In this document: positions 7,084 through 15,707 of the stretch, piece by piece | Position numbering within the stretch: position 1 is the first letter of the stretch | How the letters are laid out: every line of letters starts with the position of its first letter | Source: JAJFJD01 sp965228975 | GTDB taxonomy: Bacteria; Pseudomonadota; Alphaproteobacteria; UBA8366 | Length of the DNA: 64,000 nt | Assembly (NCBI GenBank): GCA_965228975.1 | Contig: OZ245851.1 | Span: 2,666,001 to 2,730,000, forward strand | Direction: 5' to 3' | Notes under the pieces: generated by a model | Seen by the model: only the letters and a program-made list of their open reading frames with translations | The model's database searches: none | Told to the model about the DNA's origin: nothing | Made by a program: the position numbers and the translations under genes

Positions 7084-10074
7084 ATGTCGTTAAACCCGTT
7101 CGAAACCGTCCGCGAGGTCGTCGATACATCGCCGTCGGTCGCCGACGAAATCAAGACGACGACTTGTTACATGTGCGCCTGCCGCTGCGGCATTAAGGTC
7201 TATCTCAAAGACGGCCGGGTCCGATACATCGAAGGCAACCGCGATCATCCGATTAACAAGGGCGTGCTCTGCGGCAAGGGATCGGCGGGAATCATGCAGC
7301 ACTACTCGCCTGCACGGCTCTCGAAACCGTTGCTCCGGGTCGGCGAGCGCGGTTCCGGCGAATTCAAGGAAATCGAATGGGATGACGCCATGGGTCTCGC
7401 GACCGAATGGCTGGGCAGGATCCGTGCAACCGATCCCCGTAAACTCGCACTGTTCACCGGCCGTGACCAAAGCCAGGCGATGACGGGCTGGTGGGCGTCG
7501 CAATTCGGCACCCCGAACTTCGCCGCGCATGGCGGTTTCTGTTCGGTCAACATGGCGACCGCGGGCTGTTTCACCATCGGCGGCTCTTTCTGGGAGTTCG
7601 GCGAACCGGATTGGGAACATACGCGCTACTTCATGATGTTCGGCGTCGCCGAGGATCACGATTCCAATCCCCTCAAAACCGGCATCGGGCGCCTCAAGAC
7701 CAAGGCGCAAGCCAAGTTCGTCTCGGTCAATCCCATCAAGACGGGCTATTCCGCAGTCGCCGACGAATGGGTCGGCATCCGTCCCGGCACCGACGGGCTG
7801 TTCGCGTTCGCGCTGATCCACGAACTCCTGAAGGCGGAGAAAATCGATTGGCAATTCCTGGTGCGCTACACCAATGCGCCCTGGCTGGTGATCCAGGACC
7901 CGAAAGCGGCCGACGATGGCCTTTTCGCCCGCGATGGCGACGGCAATCCGCTGTGCTACGACGCCACCAGGCAAGCCCTGACGGATGCAACCGCCACGGA
8001 TATCTCCCCAGCGTTGGTCGGCGAGTACAAACTGCCCGACGGCCGGACCGCCGTGCCGGCCTTCCAGCTTCTCGCCGCCCGCTATATGGACGACCGCTAC
8101 GCACCCGACACGGTGGCCGAGGAATGCGGCATTCCGGCGGACAAGATCAAGCGCATCGCCGCCGAGCTGGCGCATGCCGCCTTCGCGCAGGAAGTCGTCC
8201 TAGACGTGGAATGGACGGACTGGGCCGGACGGACGCATGACAAGATGATCGGGCGGCCGGTCTCGATGCATGCGATGCGCGGCATTTCGGCCCACTCGAA
8301 CGGTTTCCATACGTGCCGCGCCATTCATGTCCTGCAGATCCTGCTCGGCTCCATCGATGTCCCCGGCGGATACCGTTACAAGGCGCCGTTCCCGAAACAC
8401 GTGCCGTCCTTCCCGAAGCCGGCAGGGCACGACGTGGCGCCCAACACGCCGATCGCTGGCCCGCCGCTCGGCATGCCCACAGCGCCCGCCGATCTGCTCG
8501 TGGATGCCGACGGATCGCCCACGCGTATCGACAAGGCGTTCAGTTGGGACAACCCGATCTCGGGCCACGGCCTGATGCATATGGTGATCCACAACGCCTG
8601 GAAGGCCGACCCCTACCCGATCGACACCCTGTTCATGTACATGGCGAACATGGGGTGGAATTCGGCGATGAACACGCCCGGCACCATGAAGATGCTCACC
8701 GACAAGGACCCGGACACGGGCGAGTACAAGATTCCAAGGATCATTTACTCCGACGCCTACTATTCCGAGATGGTCCCTTACGCGGACCTCATCCTTCCCG
8801 ACACCACCTATCTGGAGCGCTGGGACTGCATCTCGCTGCTGGATCGGCCGATCTGCTCCGCCCATGGCCCGGCGGATTCCATCCGCCAACCGGTCGTCCA
8901 ACCGGACCGCGACGTGCGGGCCTTCCAGGACGTAATGATCGATCTCGGCGGCCGGCTCGGCTTGCCCGGCATGACCAACGAGGACGGCACCCCGAAGTAT
9001 CCGGGCGGCTATCCCGATTACATCGTCAACCATGAGCGCGCGCCCGGCATCGGGCCGTTGGCGGGCTGGCGCGGCGAGAACGGCGACCAGCACGGCAAGG
9101 GTGCGGTCAATCCCAACCAGATCGACCGCTATATCGAGAACGGATGTTTCTGGCAGCATGAGCTGGAACCCAACCAGCTCTACTTCAAACATGCGAACAA
9201 GGATTATCTCGACTACGCAGCCAGCGTCGGTTGGATCGGCTCGACCGACCAGATCGTGCTGCACGTCTATAGCGAGCATCTGCAGAAGTTTCGGCTCGCG
9301 GCGCGCGGTCATGGCGCCGTGATCCCGCCGGAGGAACATCGCGCACGGATCGAGACCTATTTCGACCCCCTACCGATCTGGTACACGCCCTTCGAGGAAG
9401 CGGCGGTGGATACCGACAGCTTCCCGCTGCACGCACTCACGCAGCGGCCGATGCACATGTACCACTCGTGGGGCTCACAGAACGCATGGCTACGCCAAAT
9501 CACGGCGGCCAACCACCTTTACGTCCATCCAGACACCGCCGCCGAGGCGGGCATCGAGGACGACGACTGGGTGTGGGTCACCAGCCATCACGGCAAGGTG
9601 CGTGCGCAGGTCAAGACGATGGCGGGCGTCAACCCGGACACGGTGTGGACCTGGAACGCCATCGGCAAGCGACGAGGCTCCTGGAACCTCGACCCTGACG
9701 CTCCGGAAGCGAAACGCGGGTTCCTGCTGAACCACATCATTTCCGAACTGCTGCCCGAACGGAAGGACGGCTACCGCTACTCGAACTCGGACCCGGTGTC
9801 CGGCCAGGCCGCCTGGTACGACCTGCGGGTGCGGATCGAGAAATGCGCCGCCGAGGACGCCGACGGCACCGACCCGGTCTTCGATACCCTTCCCAATCGC
9901 GCAGCGCCGCGCGAAGGCGACGCGACGCTGCGTTACGGCACGGAGTTCAAGAGCCCTCCAAGCGGCAAGACCGGCGGCGACCATCTGGAGTTCATCGGCA
10001 ATCGAACCGAAGTTGCCGAGACGGTGCCTGGGGTTCCGCCCGGACACGGCAATCAGAAAAAGGAGGGCGTTTAG
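7084..10074 (+). CDS. soeA: Sulfite dehydrogenase (quinone) molybdopterin subunit SoeA
   Basis: A 996-residue bis-MGD molybdoenzyme of the DMSO reductase/polysulfide reductase superfamily. The N-terminal [4Fe-4S] motif is C28-x2-C31-x3-C35-x27-C63. A GGFCSVN segment puts Cys153 at the expected molybdenum-ligand position. The C-terminal molydopterin dinucleotide-binding domain covers roughly residues 780-950 (HALTQRPMHMYHSWGSQN and following). There is no twin-arginine signal, consistent with the cytoplasmic SoeABC enzyme that oxidises sulfite to sulfate and reduces quinone. It is followed immediately by four-cluster ferredoxin and DmsC-like anchor genes, the exact SoeABC order. Polysulfide or thiosulfate reductase is the main alternative; the surrounding TauE, TusA and persulfide dioxygenase genes favour sulfite oxidation. 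Confidence 0.88.
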   Translation: MSLNPFETVREVVDTSPSVADEIKTTTCYMCACRCGIKVYLKDGRVRYIEGNRDHPINKGVLCGKGSAGIMQHYSPARLSKPLLRVGERGSGEFKEIEWDDAMGLATEWLGRIRATDPRKLALFTGRDQSQAMTGWWASQFGTPNFAAHGGFCSVNMATAGCFTIGGSFWEFGEPDWEHTRYFMMFGVAEDHDSNPLKTGIGRLKTKAQAKFVSVNPIKTGYSAVADEWVGIRPGTDGLFAFALIHELLKAEKIDWQFLVRYTNAPWLVIQDPKAADDGLFARDGDGNPLCYDATRQALTDATATDISPALVGEYKLPDGRTAVPAFQLLAARYMDDRYAPDTVAEECGIPADKIKRIAAELAHAAFAQEVVLDVEWTDWAGRTHDKMIGRPVSMHAMRGISAHSNGFHTCRAIHVLQILLGSIDVPGGYRYKAPFPKHVPSFPKPAGHDVAPNTPIAGPPLGMPTAPADLLVDADGSPTRIDKAFSWDNPISGHGLMHMVIHNAWKADPYPIDTLFMYMANMGWNSAMNTPGTMKMLTDKDPDTGEYKIPRIIYSDAYYSEMVPYADLILPDTTYLERWDCISLLDRPICSAHGPADSIRQPVVQPDRDVRAFQDVMIDLGGRLGLPGMTNEDGTPKYPGGYPDYIVNHERAPGIGPLAGWRGENGDQHGKGAVNPNQIDRYIENGCFWQHELEPNQLYFKHANKDYLDYAASVGWIGSTDQIVLHVYSEHLQKFRLAARGHGAVIPPEEHRARIETYFDPLPIWYTPFEEAAVDTDSFPLHALTQRPMHMYHSWGSQNAWLRQITAANHLYVHPDTAAEAGIEDDDWVWVTSHHGKVRAQVKTMAGVNPDTVWTWNAIGKRRGSWNLDPDAPEAKRGFLLNHIISELLPERKDGYRYSNSDPVSGQAAWYDLRVRIEKCAAEDADGTDPVFDTLPNRAAPREGDATLRYGTEFKSPPSGKTGGDHLEFIGNRTEVAETVPGVPPGHGNQKKEGV

Positions 10075-10075
10075 A

Positions 10076-10825
10076 ATGACGAGCCTCCCGGCGACGCCCA
10101 CGAAAAAGAAACTGGGCCTGGTCATCGACCTGGACATCTGCGTCGGCTGCCACGCCTGCGCGGTCAACTGCAAGGAATGGAACACGGGCGGCCACTCGGC
10201 CCCACTGACCGATTTCGACCCCTATGGCACCGACCCCACCGGCGTGTGGTTCAACCGCATTCACACGTTCGAGGCTACCGATGACGCCGGCAACAGCCGG
10301 ACGGTCCATTTCCCGCGTTCCTGCCTGCATTGTGAAGACGCGCCCTGCGTCACGGTCTGCCCGACCGGCGCCTCCTACAAGCGCGAAGAGGACGGCATCG
10401 TCTTAGTCAACGCGAATACCTGCATCGGCTGCAAGCTGTGCTCTTGGGCCTGTCCCTATGGCGCCCGCGAATACGATCACGACGAAGGCGTGATGAAGAA
10501 ATGCACGCTCTGCGTCGACAAGATCTACAATGAGAACCTCGACGAACAGAGCCGCGTCCCCGCGTGCGTCTCGACCTGCCCCGCCGGCGCGCGCCATTTC
10601 GGCGATCTCGGCGATCCGGAGTCGGACGTCTCGAAGCTGGTGGACGCCCGTGACGGCTTTGAGTTGATGCCCGAACAGGGCTGCAAACCGACGAACCGGT
10701 ACCTGCCGCCCCGGCCGCGTAAGACCGCTGCGGGATCGACCGGCGCGCCCGGCGCCCTGGAACCGGTCGTGGATGGCGGGGACAGCCCCTTCCTTCGCTG
10801 GGTCGATAAAGTCCTGTCACGCTGA
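10076..10825 (+). CDS. soeB: SoeB, 4x[4Fe-4S] electron-transfer subunit
   Basis: A 249-residue ferredoxin-like subunit. Sixteen cysteines fall in four groups: CVGCHACAVNC, CLHCEDAPCVTVC, CIGCKLCSWAC, and CTLC with a distant CVSTC. That makes four [4Fe-4S] clusters, as in DmsB/PsrB/SoeB. The ATG at 10076 lies 1 bp after the soeA stop, with AAGGAGGG about 10 bases upstream; 21 extra upstream codons in frame overlap soeA and are not credible. It passes electrons from the SoeA molybdenum site to the membrane anchor. Confidence 0.92.
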   Translation: MTSLPATPTKKKLGLVIDLDICVGCHACAVNCKEWNTGGHSAPLTDFDPYGTDPTGVWFNRIHTFEATDDAGNSRTVHFPRSCLHCEDAPCVTVCPTGASYKREEDGIVLVNANTCIGCKLCSWACPYGAREYDHDEGVMKKCTLCVDKIYNENLDEQSRVPACVSTCPAGARHFGDLGDPESDVSKLVDARDGFELMPEQGCKPTNRYLPPRPRKTAAGSTGAPGALEPVVDGGDSPFLRWVDKVLSR

Positions 10826-10834
10826 GGAACGCGC

Positions 10835-11776
10835 ATGCATCCCGCCTTTTCCGTCATCTTCTTCACCACCGCGTCCGGCGCCGGGTATGGCTTGATCACG
10901 CTGATGGCGATCCTGCAGGCAAGCGGTATCCTGCCTCCGAATCCGCAGATGGGCGTGGTCGGTTTCGGGATCGCCTTCGCACTGGTTACCGCTGGTTTGT
11001 TGTCCTCGACATTCCATCTGGGCCATCCCGAACGGGCCTGGCGCGCGATCAGCCAGTGGCGTTCTTCCTGGCTCAGCCGCGAGGGCGTGCTGGCGATCGT
11101 GACCTATATCCCGACCGGCGCCTATGCCGTCGGCTGGGTCTTTCTCGATTGGCGCGACGACCTTTTCATCCTCACCGGGATGGTCGGCGCAATGCTGAGC
11201 ATGCAGACGGTCTATTGCACGGCGATGATCTACGCGACGCTCAAGACGATCCGCGCCTGGGCGAATGGCTGGACGGTGATCGGCTATTTCAGCATCTCGA
11301 TCTTCACCGGCGCCCTGCTTCTCAACGCCATAGCGTCGATCTTCGGCTACTGGCATCCAGCGATGTTCTGGATTACGACGGTCGCCATCGCCATCGCCGG
11401 TGTCGTGAAGATGCAGTATTGGCGCTTCATCGATCGTAACCCGAGCGACAGCACGGCCGAGACCGCGACCGGCATCAAAGGCCATCTCAAGCTGCTCGAA
11501 TCGCCGCACACGCAGGAGAACTACCTGCAGAAGGAAATGGGCTACAAAGTCGCCCGGAAGCACGCCGCAAAACTCCGCCAGCTGGCGATCGCCGCCGGCT
11601 TCGTCGCCCCGATCCTGCTGATCACCCTGGCCAACACGAGTCCCCCGGCGGCGGCCGCCGCTCTCTCGGTGCTCGCCGTGCCGGTGTCGGCGATCGGCGT
11701 GCTGATCGAACGCTGGCTGTTCTTTGCCGAGGCCAAACATGTGGTTACGCTCTACTATGGCGAGACCTCGGCATAG
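10835..11776 (+). CDS. soeC: SoeC, DmsC-like membrane anchor subunit
   Basis: A 313-residue polytopic protein with about eight hydrophobic segments, resembling the DmsC/YnfH anchor superfamily. The first helix region (HPAFSVIFFTTASGAGYGLI) and STFHLGHPERAWRAI are characteristic. It should bind quinone and anchor SoeAB at the inner face of the membrane. It starts 9 bp after soeB with GAGGAA upstream. Confidence 0.9.
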   Translation: MHPAFSVIFFTTASGAGYGLITLMAILQASGILPPNPQMGVVGFGIAFALVTAGLLSSTFHLGHPERAWRAISQWRSSWLSREGVLAIVTYIPTGAYAVGWVFLDWRDDLFILTGMVGAMLSMQTVYCTAMIYATLKTIRAWANGWTVIGYFSISIFTGALLLNAIASIFGYWHPAMFWITTVAIAIAGVVKMQYWRFIDRNPSDSTAETATGIKGHLKLLESPHTQENYLQKEMGYKVARKHAAKLRQLAIAAGFVAPILLITLANTSPPAAAAALSVLAVPVSAIGVLIERWLFFAEAKHVVTLYYGETSA

Positions 11777-11800
11777 CCGATCCGAGATACCACAAGGGCG

Positions 11801-12040
11801 ATGAGCGAAAACAGGACACTCGATACCAAAGGGCTGAATTGTCCGCTGCCCGTGCTGAAAGCGCGGCGGGCCATGCGCGACCTGGCGGACGGCGACATCC
11901 TGATGGTCCTCGCGACCGATCCCGCCTCGTATATCGATTTCCAGCACTTCTGTGACACCACAGGCCATGACCTCCTGGACGCACAGGAAGACAAAGGCGA
12001 GGGCGTCTTCACCTACACGATCCGCTGCGTGAAGGGATGA
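11801..12040 (+). CDS. TusA-family sulfur carrier protein
   Basis: A 79-residue protein with the signature LDTKGLNCPLPVLKAR; Cys14 of the CPxP motif is the persulfide carrier. TusA-like proteins receive sulfur from rhodaneses or cysteine desulfurases and pass it on. Placed 24 bp after soeC, it probably serves sulfur oxidation here rather than tRNA thiolation, but the sequence alone does not decide. Its last four bases overlap the next start (ATGA). Confidence 0.92.
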   Translation: MSENRTLDTKGLNCPLPVLKARRAMRDLADGDILMVLATDPASYIDFQHFCDTTGHDLLDAQEDKGEGVFTYTIRCVKG

Positions 12041-12501
12041 CCGACCGGCCGCTCCGGCGCGCCCGCATCGAGGAAGCGCCCGCGATTGCCGACCTCGTAC
12101 ATCGCGCCTACCGCAAGTATCTGCCCCGCATCGGCAGACCGCCGTCCCCCATGACCGACGACTACGACGCGGTGTTGCGCGACCACGAGGTCTGGGTGCT
12201 CGACGGGCCGGAGACCATCGACGCCGTGCTCGTGCTGATGCCGGATGCCGACGCGCTCTACATCGACAACGTCGCCGTCGATCCAGCGCGGCAGCAAGAC
12301 GGCCTCGGCCGGATGCTGATGGCTTTCGCAGAGGACCAAGCGAGACATCGCGGCCTGACCGCCCTCACCCTCGTCACCAACGAGCATATGACGGAGAACA
12401 TCGCCTTCTACACGCGCCTCGGCTTCGTCGAAACCGGGCGCGAGCTGCGCCGCGGGAGCTACACGGTCCATATGCGGAAGGAATTCCTGACAGAATCCTG
12501 A
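12037..12501 (+). CDS. GNAT-family N-acetyltransferase
   Basis: A 154-residue GNAT fold protein. The acetyl-CoA-binding motif A is VAVDPARQQDGLGRMLMAFA, followed by LTLVTNEHMTENIAFYTRLGF, typical of motif B. It overlaps the TusA gene by 4 bases, indicating translational coupling. The substrate is unknown; linkage to sulfur genes could be incidental. Confidence 0.9.
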   Translation: MTDRPLRRARIEEAPAIADLVHRAYRKYLPRIGRPPSPMTDDYDAVLRDHEVWVLDGPETIDAVLVLMPDADALYIDNVAVDPARQQDGLGRMLMAFAEDQARHRGLTALTLVTNEHMTENIAFYTRLGFVETGRELRRGSYTVHMRKEFLTES

Positions 12502-12608
12502 TCCGCCTCAATTTTTCCATATTTTCAGCAAAAGTCTTTCACGTTCCCCGCTTAGGGTGATCGCACAGGTCGACAGGGGACCTCCGGCTCCAGACGAAAG
12601 GAGCCGAC

Positions 12609-13262
12609 ATGATTCGTTTTTTTCTTTCCGTATTTATTTTCGCCGCAGCCGCCGCGCCCGCGCACGCGCTGACGGTCGATCTATGGAACGCGTTCGAACA
12701 GGACGTGCTTACGCTCGTCAATCAAGACAGAGCCAATCAGGGATTGGGGGCACTCACAGGTGACAGCAGATTACACGATGCCGCCCGGGCACATTCGGGA
12801 GACATGGCCACCAACAATTTCTTCAGCCATACCGGCACCGGCGGCACGAACGCCGGCGACCGAATTCAAGCTGCGGGATATTCCTTCACCGCATGGGGTG
12901 AAAACATCGCCGCGGGATACCGGTCCGCTGAAAGCGTCGTCACTGCATGGCTCAATAGTCCTGGCCATCGCGACAATATGCGGAACGGCATCTTCACCGA
13001 CGTCGGGATCGGCTACATCGAAGGCGGCGACAACGCCAACTTCTCGACGTACTGGACGCTCGTCCTCGCCGCGGGAGACGGGGCGCAGATGGTCGTGCCG
13101 CCGATTGCGCAGCTGACCGAGACGATCAGCGCGGCCCTGGCGGATGACGTCAATTCGCCGACGCCGATGCCTCTGCCCGCCAGCATCTGGATGTTCATTA
13201 CGGCCCTGATGTCGGGCGTCGCCTTGGTCCGACGGCGGCGGCAAACAGCCACTGCGGCCTGA
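12609..13262 (+). CDS. CAP-domain (SCP-like) surface protein with VPLPA-type C-terminal sorting signal
   Basis: A 217-residue secreted protein. A signal peptide ends near AHA-LT (residue 21). Residues 26-160 are a CAP/SCP domain with the conserved cavity residues in AARAHSGDM, GENIA and SPGHRDN. The C-terminus is a tripartite sorting signal: MPLPAS, a hydrophobic helix of about 18 residues, then VRRRRQ. This fits the PEP-CTERM/VPLPA-CTERM class handled by exosortase. Such proteins are processed and displayed on the envelope or in matrix. GGAG lies 7-10 bases ahead of the ATG. A strong terminator follows. Confidence 0.9.
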   Translation: MIRFFLSVFIFAAAAAPAHALTVDLWNAFEQDVLTLVNQDRANQGLGALTGDSRLHDAARAHSGDMATNNFFSHTGTGGTNAGDRIQAAGYSFTAWGENIAAGYRSAESVVTAWLNSPGHRDNMRNGIFTDVGIGYIEGGDNANFSTYWTLVLAAGDGAQMVVPPIAQLTETISAALADDVNSPTPMPLPASIWMFITALMSGVALVRRRRQTATAA

Positions 13263-13275
13263 CATCCCGTCGCCG

Positions 13276-13326
13276 ACAAAAAGGAACGCCGCCGGTCCGT
13301 CCGGGACCGGCGGCGTTCCTCTTTTT
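13276..13326. terminator. Bidirectional rho-independent terminator
   Basis: A perfect 17-bp stem (13282-13298 with 13304-13320) and 5-base loop, flanked by an A-run on the left and a T-run on the right. It can stop transcription from both converging genes, the CAP protein (+) and the persulfide dioxygenase fusion (-). Confidence 0.93.
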
Positions 13327-13337
13327 GCGATCAAATC

Positions 13338-14375
13338 TTAACGTTCGAGCGGGCCGCCCGCCTTCTCCCAGGCATCCATGCCGCCGACCAGATGGCAGAC
13401 ATTGGACAAGCCCATCGCCTGCGAGGTCTCGACAGCGAGCGCCGACCGTTCGCCATATGCGCAGTAGTAGATCAAGCGCTTGCCGGTTGCGGCGGCCATT
13501 TCGCGCAACATCCCACCCTGCTTCACGAACCGGTCCAATCGCGCGTAGGGCGCATGGATCGACCCCGGGATGAAGCCGCTCTTATCACGCTCGGCATCCT
13601 CCCGCAGGTCCACCAGCGTACAATCCGGCGATTTGCAGGACGTCAGAACCTCATCGGCGGTCAGCGCCCATTTTTCATGGGAGGCCGCGCCTTGTTCGAT
13701 GCCGACCTTGAGGTTCGCCGGCACGGCGATATCCATCATCTTCGGATTGGCCAGGTTCAGATTGTTCATGATGTCGGCGTATTGATCGGCGGAATCGACC
13801 TGAAGCCGCGGGTTATAGGCAATCTCCTCGGCGATGGTGCTGACCGTGTCGCCTTTGTAGTCATGTGCCGGGTAGACCAGTGTATCCTCGGGCAACTTCA
13901 AGAGTTTGTTGAACAGCGAGTCATATTGGGCCCGCGGATCGCCGTTCTGAAAATCCGTCCGACCGGTTCCCCGGATCAACAGCGTATCCCCGGTAAACAC
14001 CCGGTCTTCCATGAGGAAACTGTATGAATCGCTGGTATGTCCCGGGGTGTAGATGACTCGCAGCGACAAGCCTTCGATGTCGATGCATTCATCTTCCTTG
14101 ACCCGCATCGATACCACATCCACCGGGCTATGCTCGCCCATTACGGTGATGCATTTGGTTCGGTCGCGCAGTTCCCCCATGCCGGTGATGTGATCGGCAT
14201 GAACATGGGTATCGACGACCTTGACGAGCTTCAGGTCGAGCTCCTTTAAAAGCTGTAGATAGCGATCGACGCGCTCGAACACCGGATCGATGATCAACGC
14301 CTCGCCGCCCGGACGACTGGCAAGAAGATACGTATAGGTACAGGATTCCGGTTCAAACAACTGTCGGAAAATCAC
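13338..14375 (-). CDS. Persulfide dioxygenase-rhodanese fusion (ETHE1-like MBL + rhodanese)
   Basis: A 345-residue two-domain protein. Residues 1-240 are an ETHE1-type metallo-beta-lactamase fold with THVHADH (His57, His59, Asp61, His62), His113 in TPGHTSDS and Asp130 in FTGDTLL; ETHE1 enzymes bind one iron and oxidise glutathione persulfide to sulfite. Residues 250-345 are a rhodanese domain with CAYGERS (Cys305). Such fusions move sulfur between thiosulfate/persulfide and GSH. The product sulfite is the substrate of the SoeABC enzyme encoded just across the terminator, giving a coherent persulfide-to-sulfate route. Confidence 0.92.
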   Translation of the reverse strand: MIFRQLFEPESCTYTYLLASRPGGEALIIDPVFERVDRYLQLLKELDLKLVKVVDTHVHADHITGMGELRDRTKCITVMGEHSPVDVVSMRVKEDECIDIEGLSLRVIYTPGHTSDSYSFLMEDRVFTGDTLLIRGTGRTDFQNGDPRAQYDSLFNKLLKLPEDTLVYPAHDYKGDTVSTIAEEIAYNPRLQVDSADQYADIMNNLNLANPKMMDIAVPANLKVGIEQGAASHEKWALTADEVLTSCKSPDCTLVDLREDAERDKSGFIPGSIHAPYARLDRFVKQGGMLREMAAATGKRLIYYCAYGERSALAVETSQAMGLSNVCHLVGGMDAWEKAGGPLER

Positions 14376-14411
14376 TGTTTCCCCTCCTGTCTCAATGGTC
14401 CTTCCGCGGCG

Positions 14412-15674
14412 TCAGGATGCAATAAATATGGCGCGAAAGTCATTCACATTCGTGAGAGTCGGCCCGGTCTTGATGAGACCGCCCACCGCTTCGAAGAATC
14501 CGTAACCGTCGTTATCGGCCAACCGCGCCTTGGCGTCGACGCCGACGGCCTCGGCGCGGGACAGCGTCTCCGGCGTGAGCAGCGCGCCGGCATTGTCCTC
14601 GGAGCCATCAATGCCGTCGGTGTCGGCGGCCAGCGCATGGATGCCGGGGTGTCCTTCCAACGCCACGGCCAGGGCCAAGAGGAATTCGGCATTGCGCCCG
14701 CCGCGCCCCTTACCCCGTACCGTCACGGTCGTTTCCCCGCCCGACAACAGGACGGCGGGCGCCGCGGCGGGATGTCCATGCCGCGCGACTTGCCGCGCGA
14801 TACCGGCAAAGACCTTCGCCACCTCCCGCGCTTCGCCCTCGATCGCGTCGCCCAGGATGACGGGTGTCACGCCCGCGGCCTCGGCAACCGTCGCGGCGGC
14901 CTGCAGCGCCATCTGCGGTGCGGCGATCATCCGCGTTTCGGCGACCGCAAGACGCGGATCGCCAGGCTTGGGCGTCTCGTCGGCCGCCGCGTTGAGATGA
15001 TCCAGCACCGCTATGGGCTCGGCGATGCCGTATTTTTCCAGGATCGACCGTGCATCGGCGAATGTCGTGGGGTCGGGAACCGTGGGGCCGGACGCGATTG
15101 TTGCCGGATCGTCGCCAGGGACATCCGAGATCATCAGGGTCAGTACCCGCGCCGGTGCGGCCGCGGCGGCCAACCGCCCACCCTTGATGGCGGACAGATG
15201 CTTTCGCACGCAGTTCATTTCCCCGATGTTGGCGCCCGATCGCAACAACGCCTTGTTCACCGCCTGCTTGTCGGCAAGGGAAAGACCGTCCGCCGGTAAC
15301 GGCATCAACGCCGAACCGCCACCGGAGATAAGGCAGAGGACCAAATCGTCCGGACCGGCATCTTGGGCCAACGTTAAAATACGCTTGGCGGCGCTCTGCC
15401 CTGCGGAATCGGGAACCGGATGGCTCGCCTCGACGATCTCGATAGCGTCGCAATCGACTCCATAACCGTATTGCGTCACGACCAGCCCACGCACTTCACC
15501 GGGCCAACGTTGCTCCACGGTTCTCGCCATCGCCGCGGACGCCTTTCCCGCGCCGAGTACGATCGTCTTGCCCGCCGGCAGATCCGGGAGATGGGGCGGC
15601 ACACAGATGTCCGGCTGCGCGGACGCGACCGCCACATCGAACATTTTCCGCAAAAGCGTCTGAGGGTCGGTCAC
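14412..15674 (-). CDS. Glycerate 2-kinase (GckA/TtuD, MOFRL family)
   Basis: A 420-residue protein of the DUF4147/MOFRL family: an N-terminal domain with GAGKASAAMA and SGGGSALMPLP, then a C-terminal MOFRL domain with GGETTVTVRGKGRGGRNAEF. Members phosphorylate D-glycerate to 2-phosphoglycerate, feeding hydroxypyruvate/serine-cycle or tartrate metabolism; older annotations call them hydroxypyruvate reductase. It is 36 bp downstream of a sulfatase gene in the same direction and 36 bp upstream of the fusion gene, so possibly cotranscribed with both. Confidence 0.9.
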   Translation of the reverse strand: MTDPQTLLRKMFDVAVASAQPDICVPPHLPDLPAGKTIVLGAGKASAAMARTVEQRWPGEVRGLVVTQYGYGVDCDAIEIVEASHPVPDSAGQSAAKRILTLAQDAGPDDLVLCLISGGGSALMPLPADGLSLADKQAVNKALLRSGANIGEMNCVRKHLSAIKGGRLAAAAAPARVLTLMISDVPGDDPATIASGPTVPDPTTFADARSILEKYGIAEPIAVLDHLNAAADETPKPGDPRLAVAETRMIAAPQMALQAAATVAEAAGVTPVILGDAIEGEAREVAKVFAGIARQVARHGHPAAAPAVLLSGGETTVTVRGKGRGGRNAEFLLALAVALEGHPGIHALAADTDGIDGSEDNAGALLTPETLSRAEAVGVDAKARLADNDGYGFFEAVGGLIKTGPTLTNVNDFRAIFIAS

Positions 15675-15707
15675 GGCCTGCCTCCGTCCTTTACGCCACA
15701 GCGGACG

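Noticed and set aside
8200..9339. 379-residue minus-strand reading inside soeA
   Set aside because: Lies wholly within a clear molybdoenzyme gene and has no recognisable domain.
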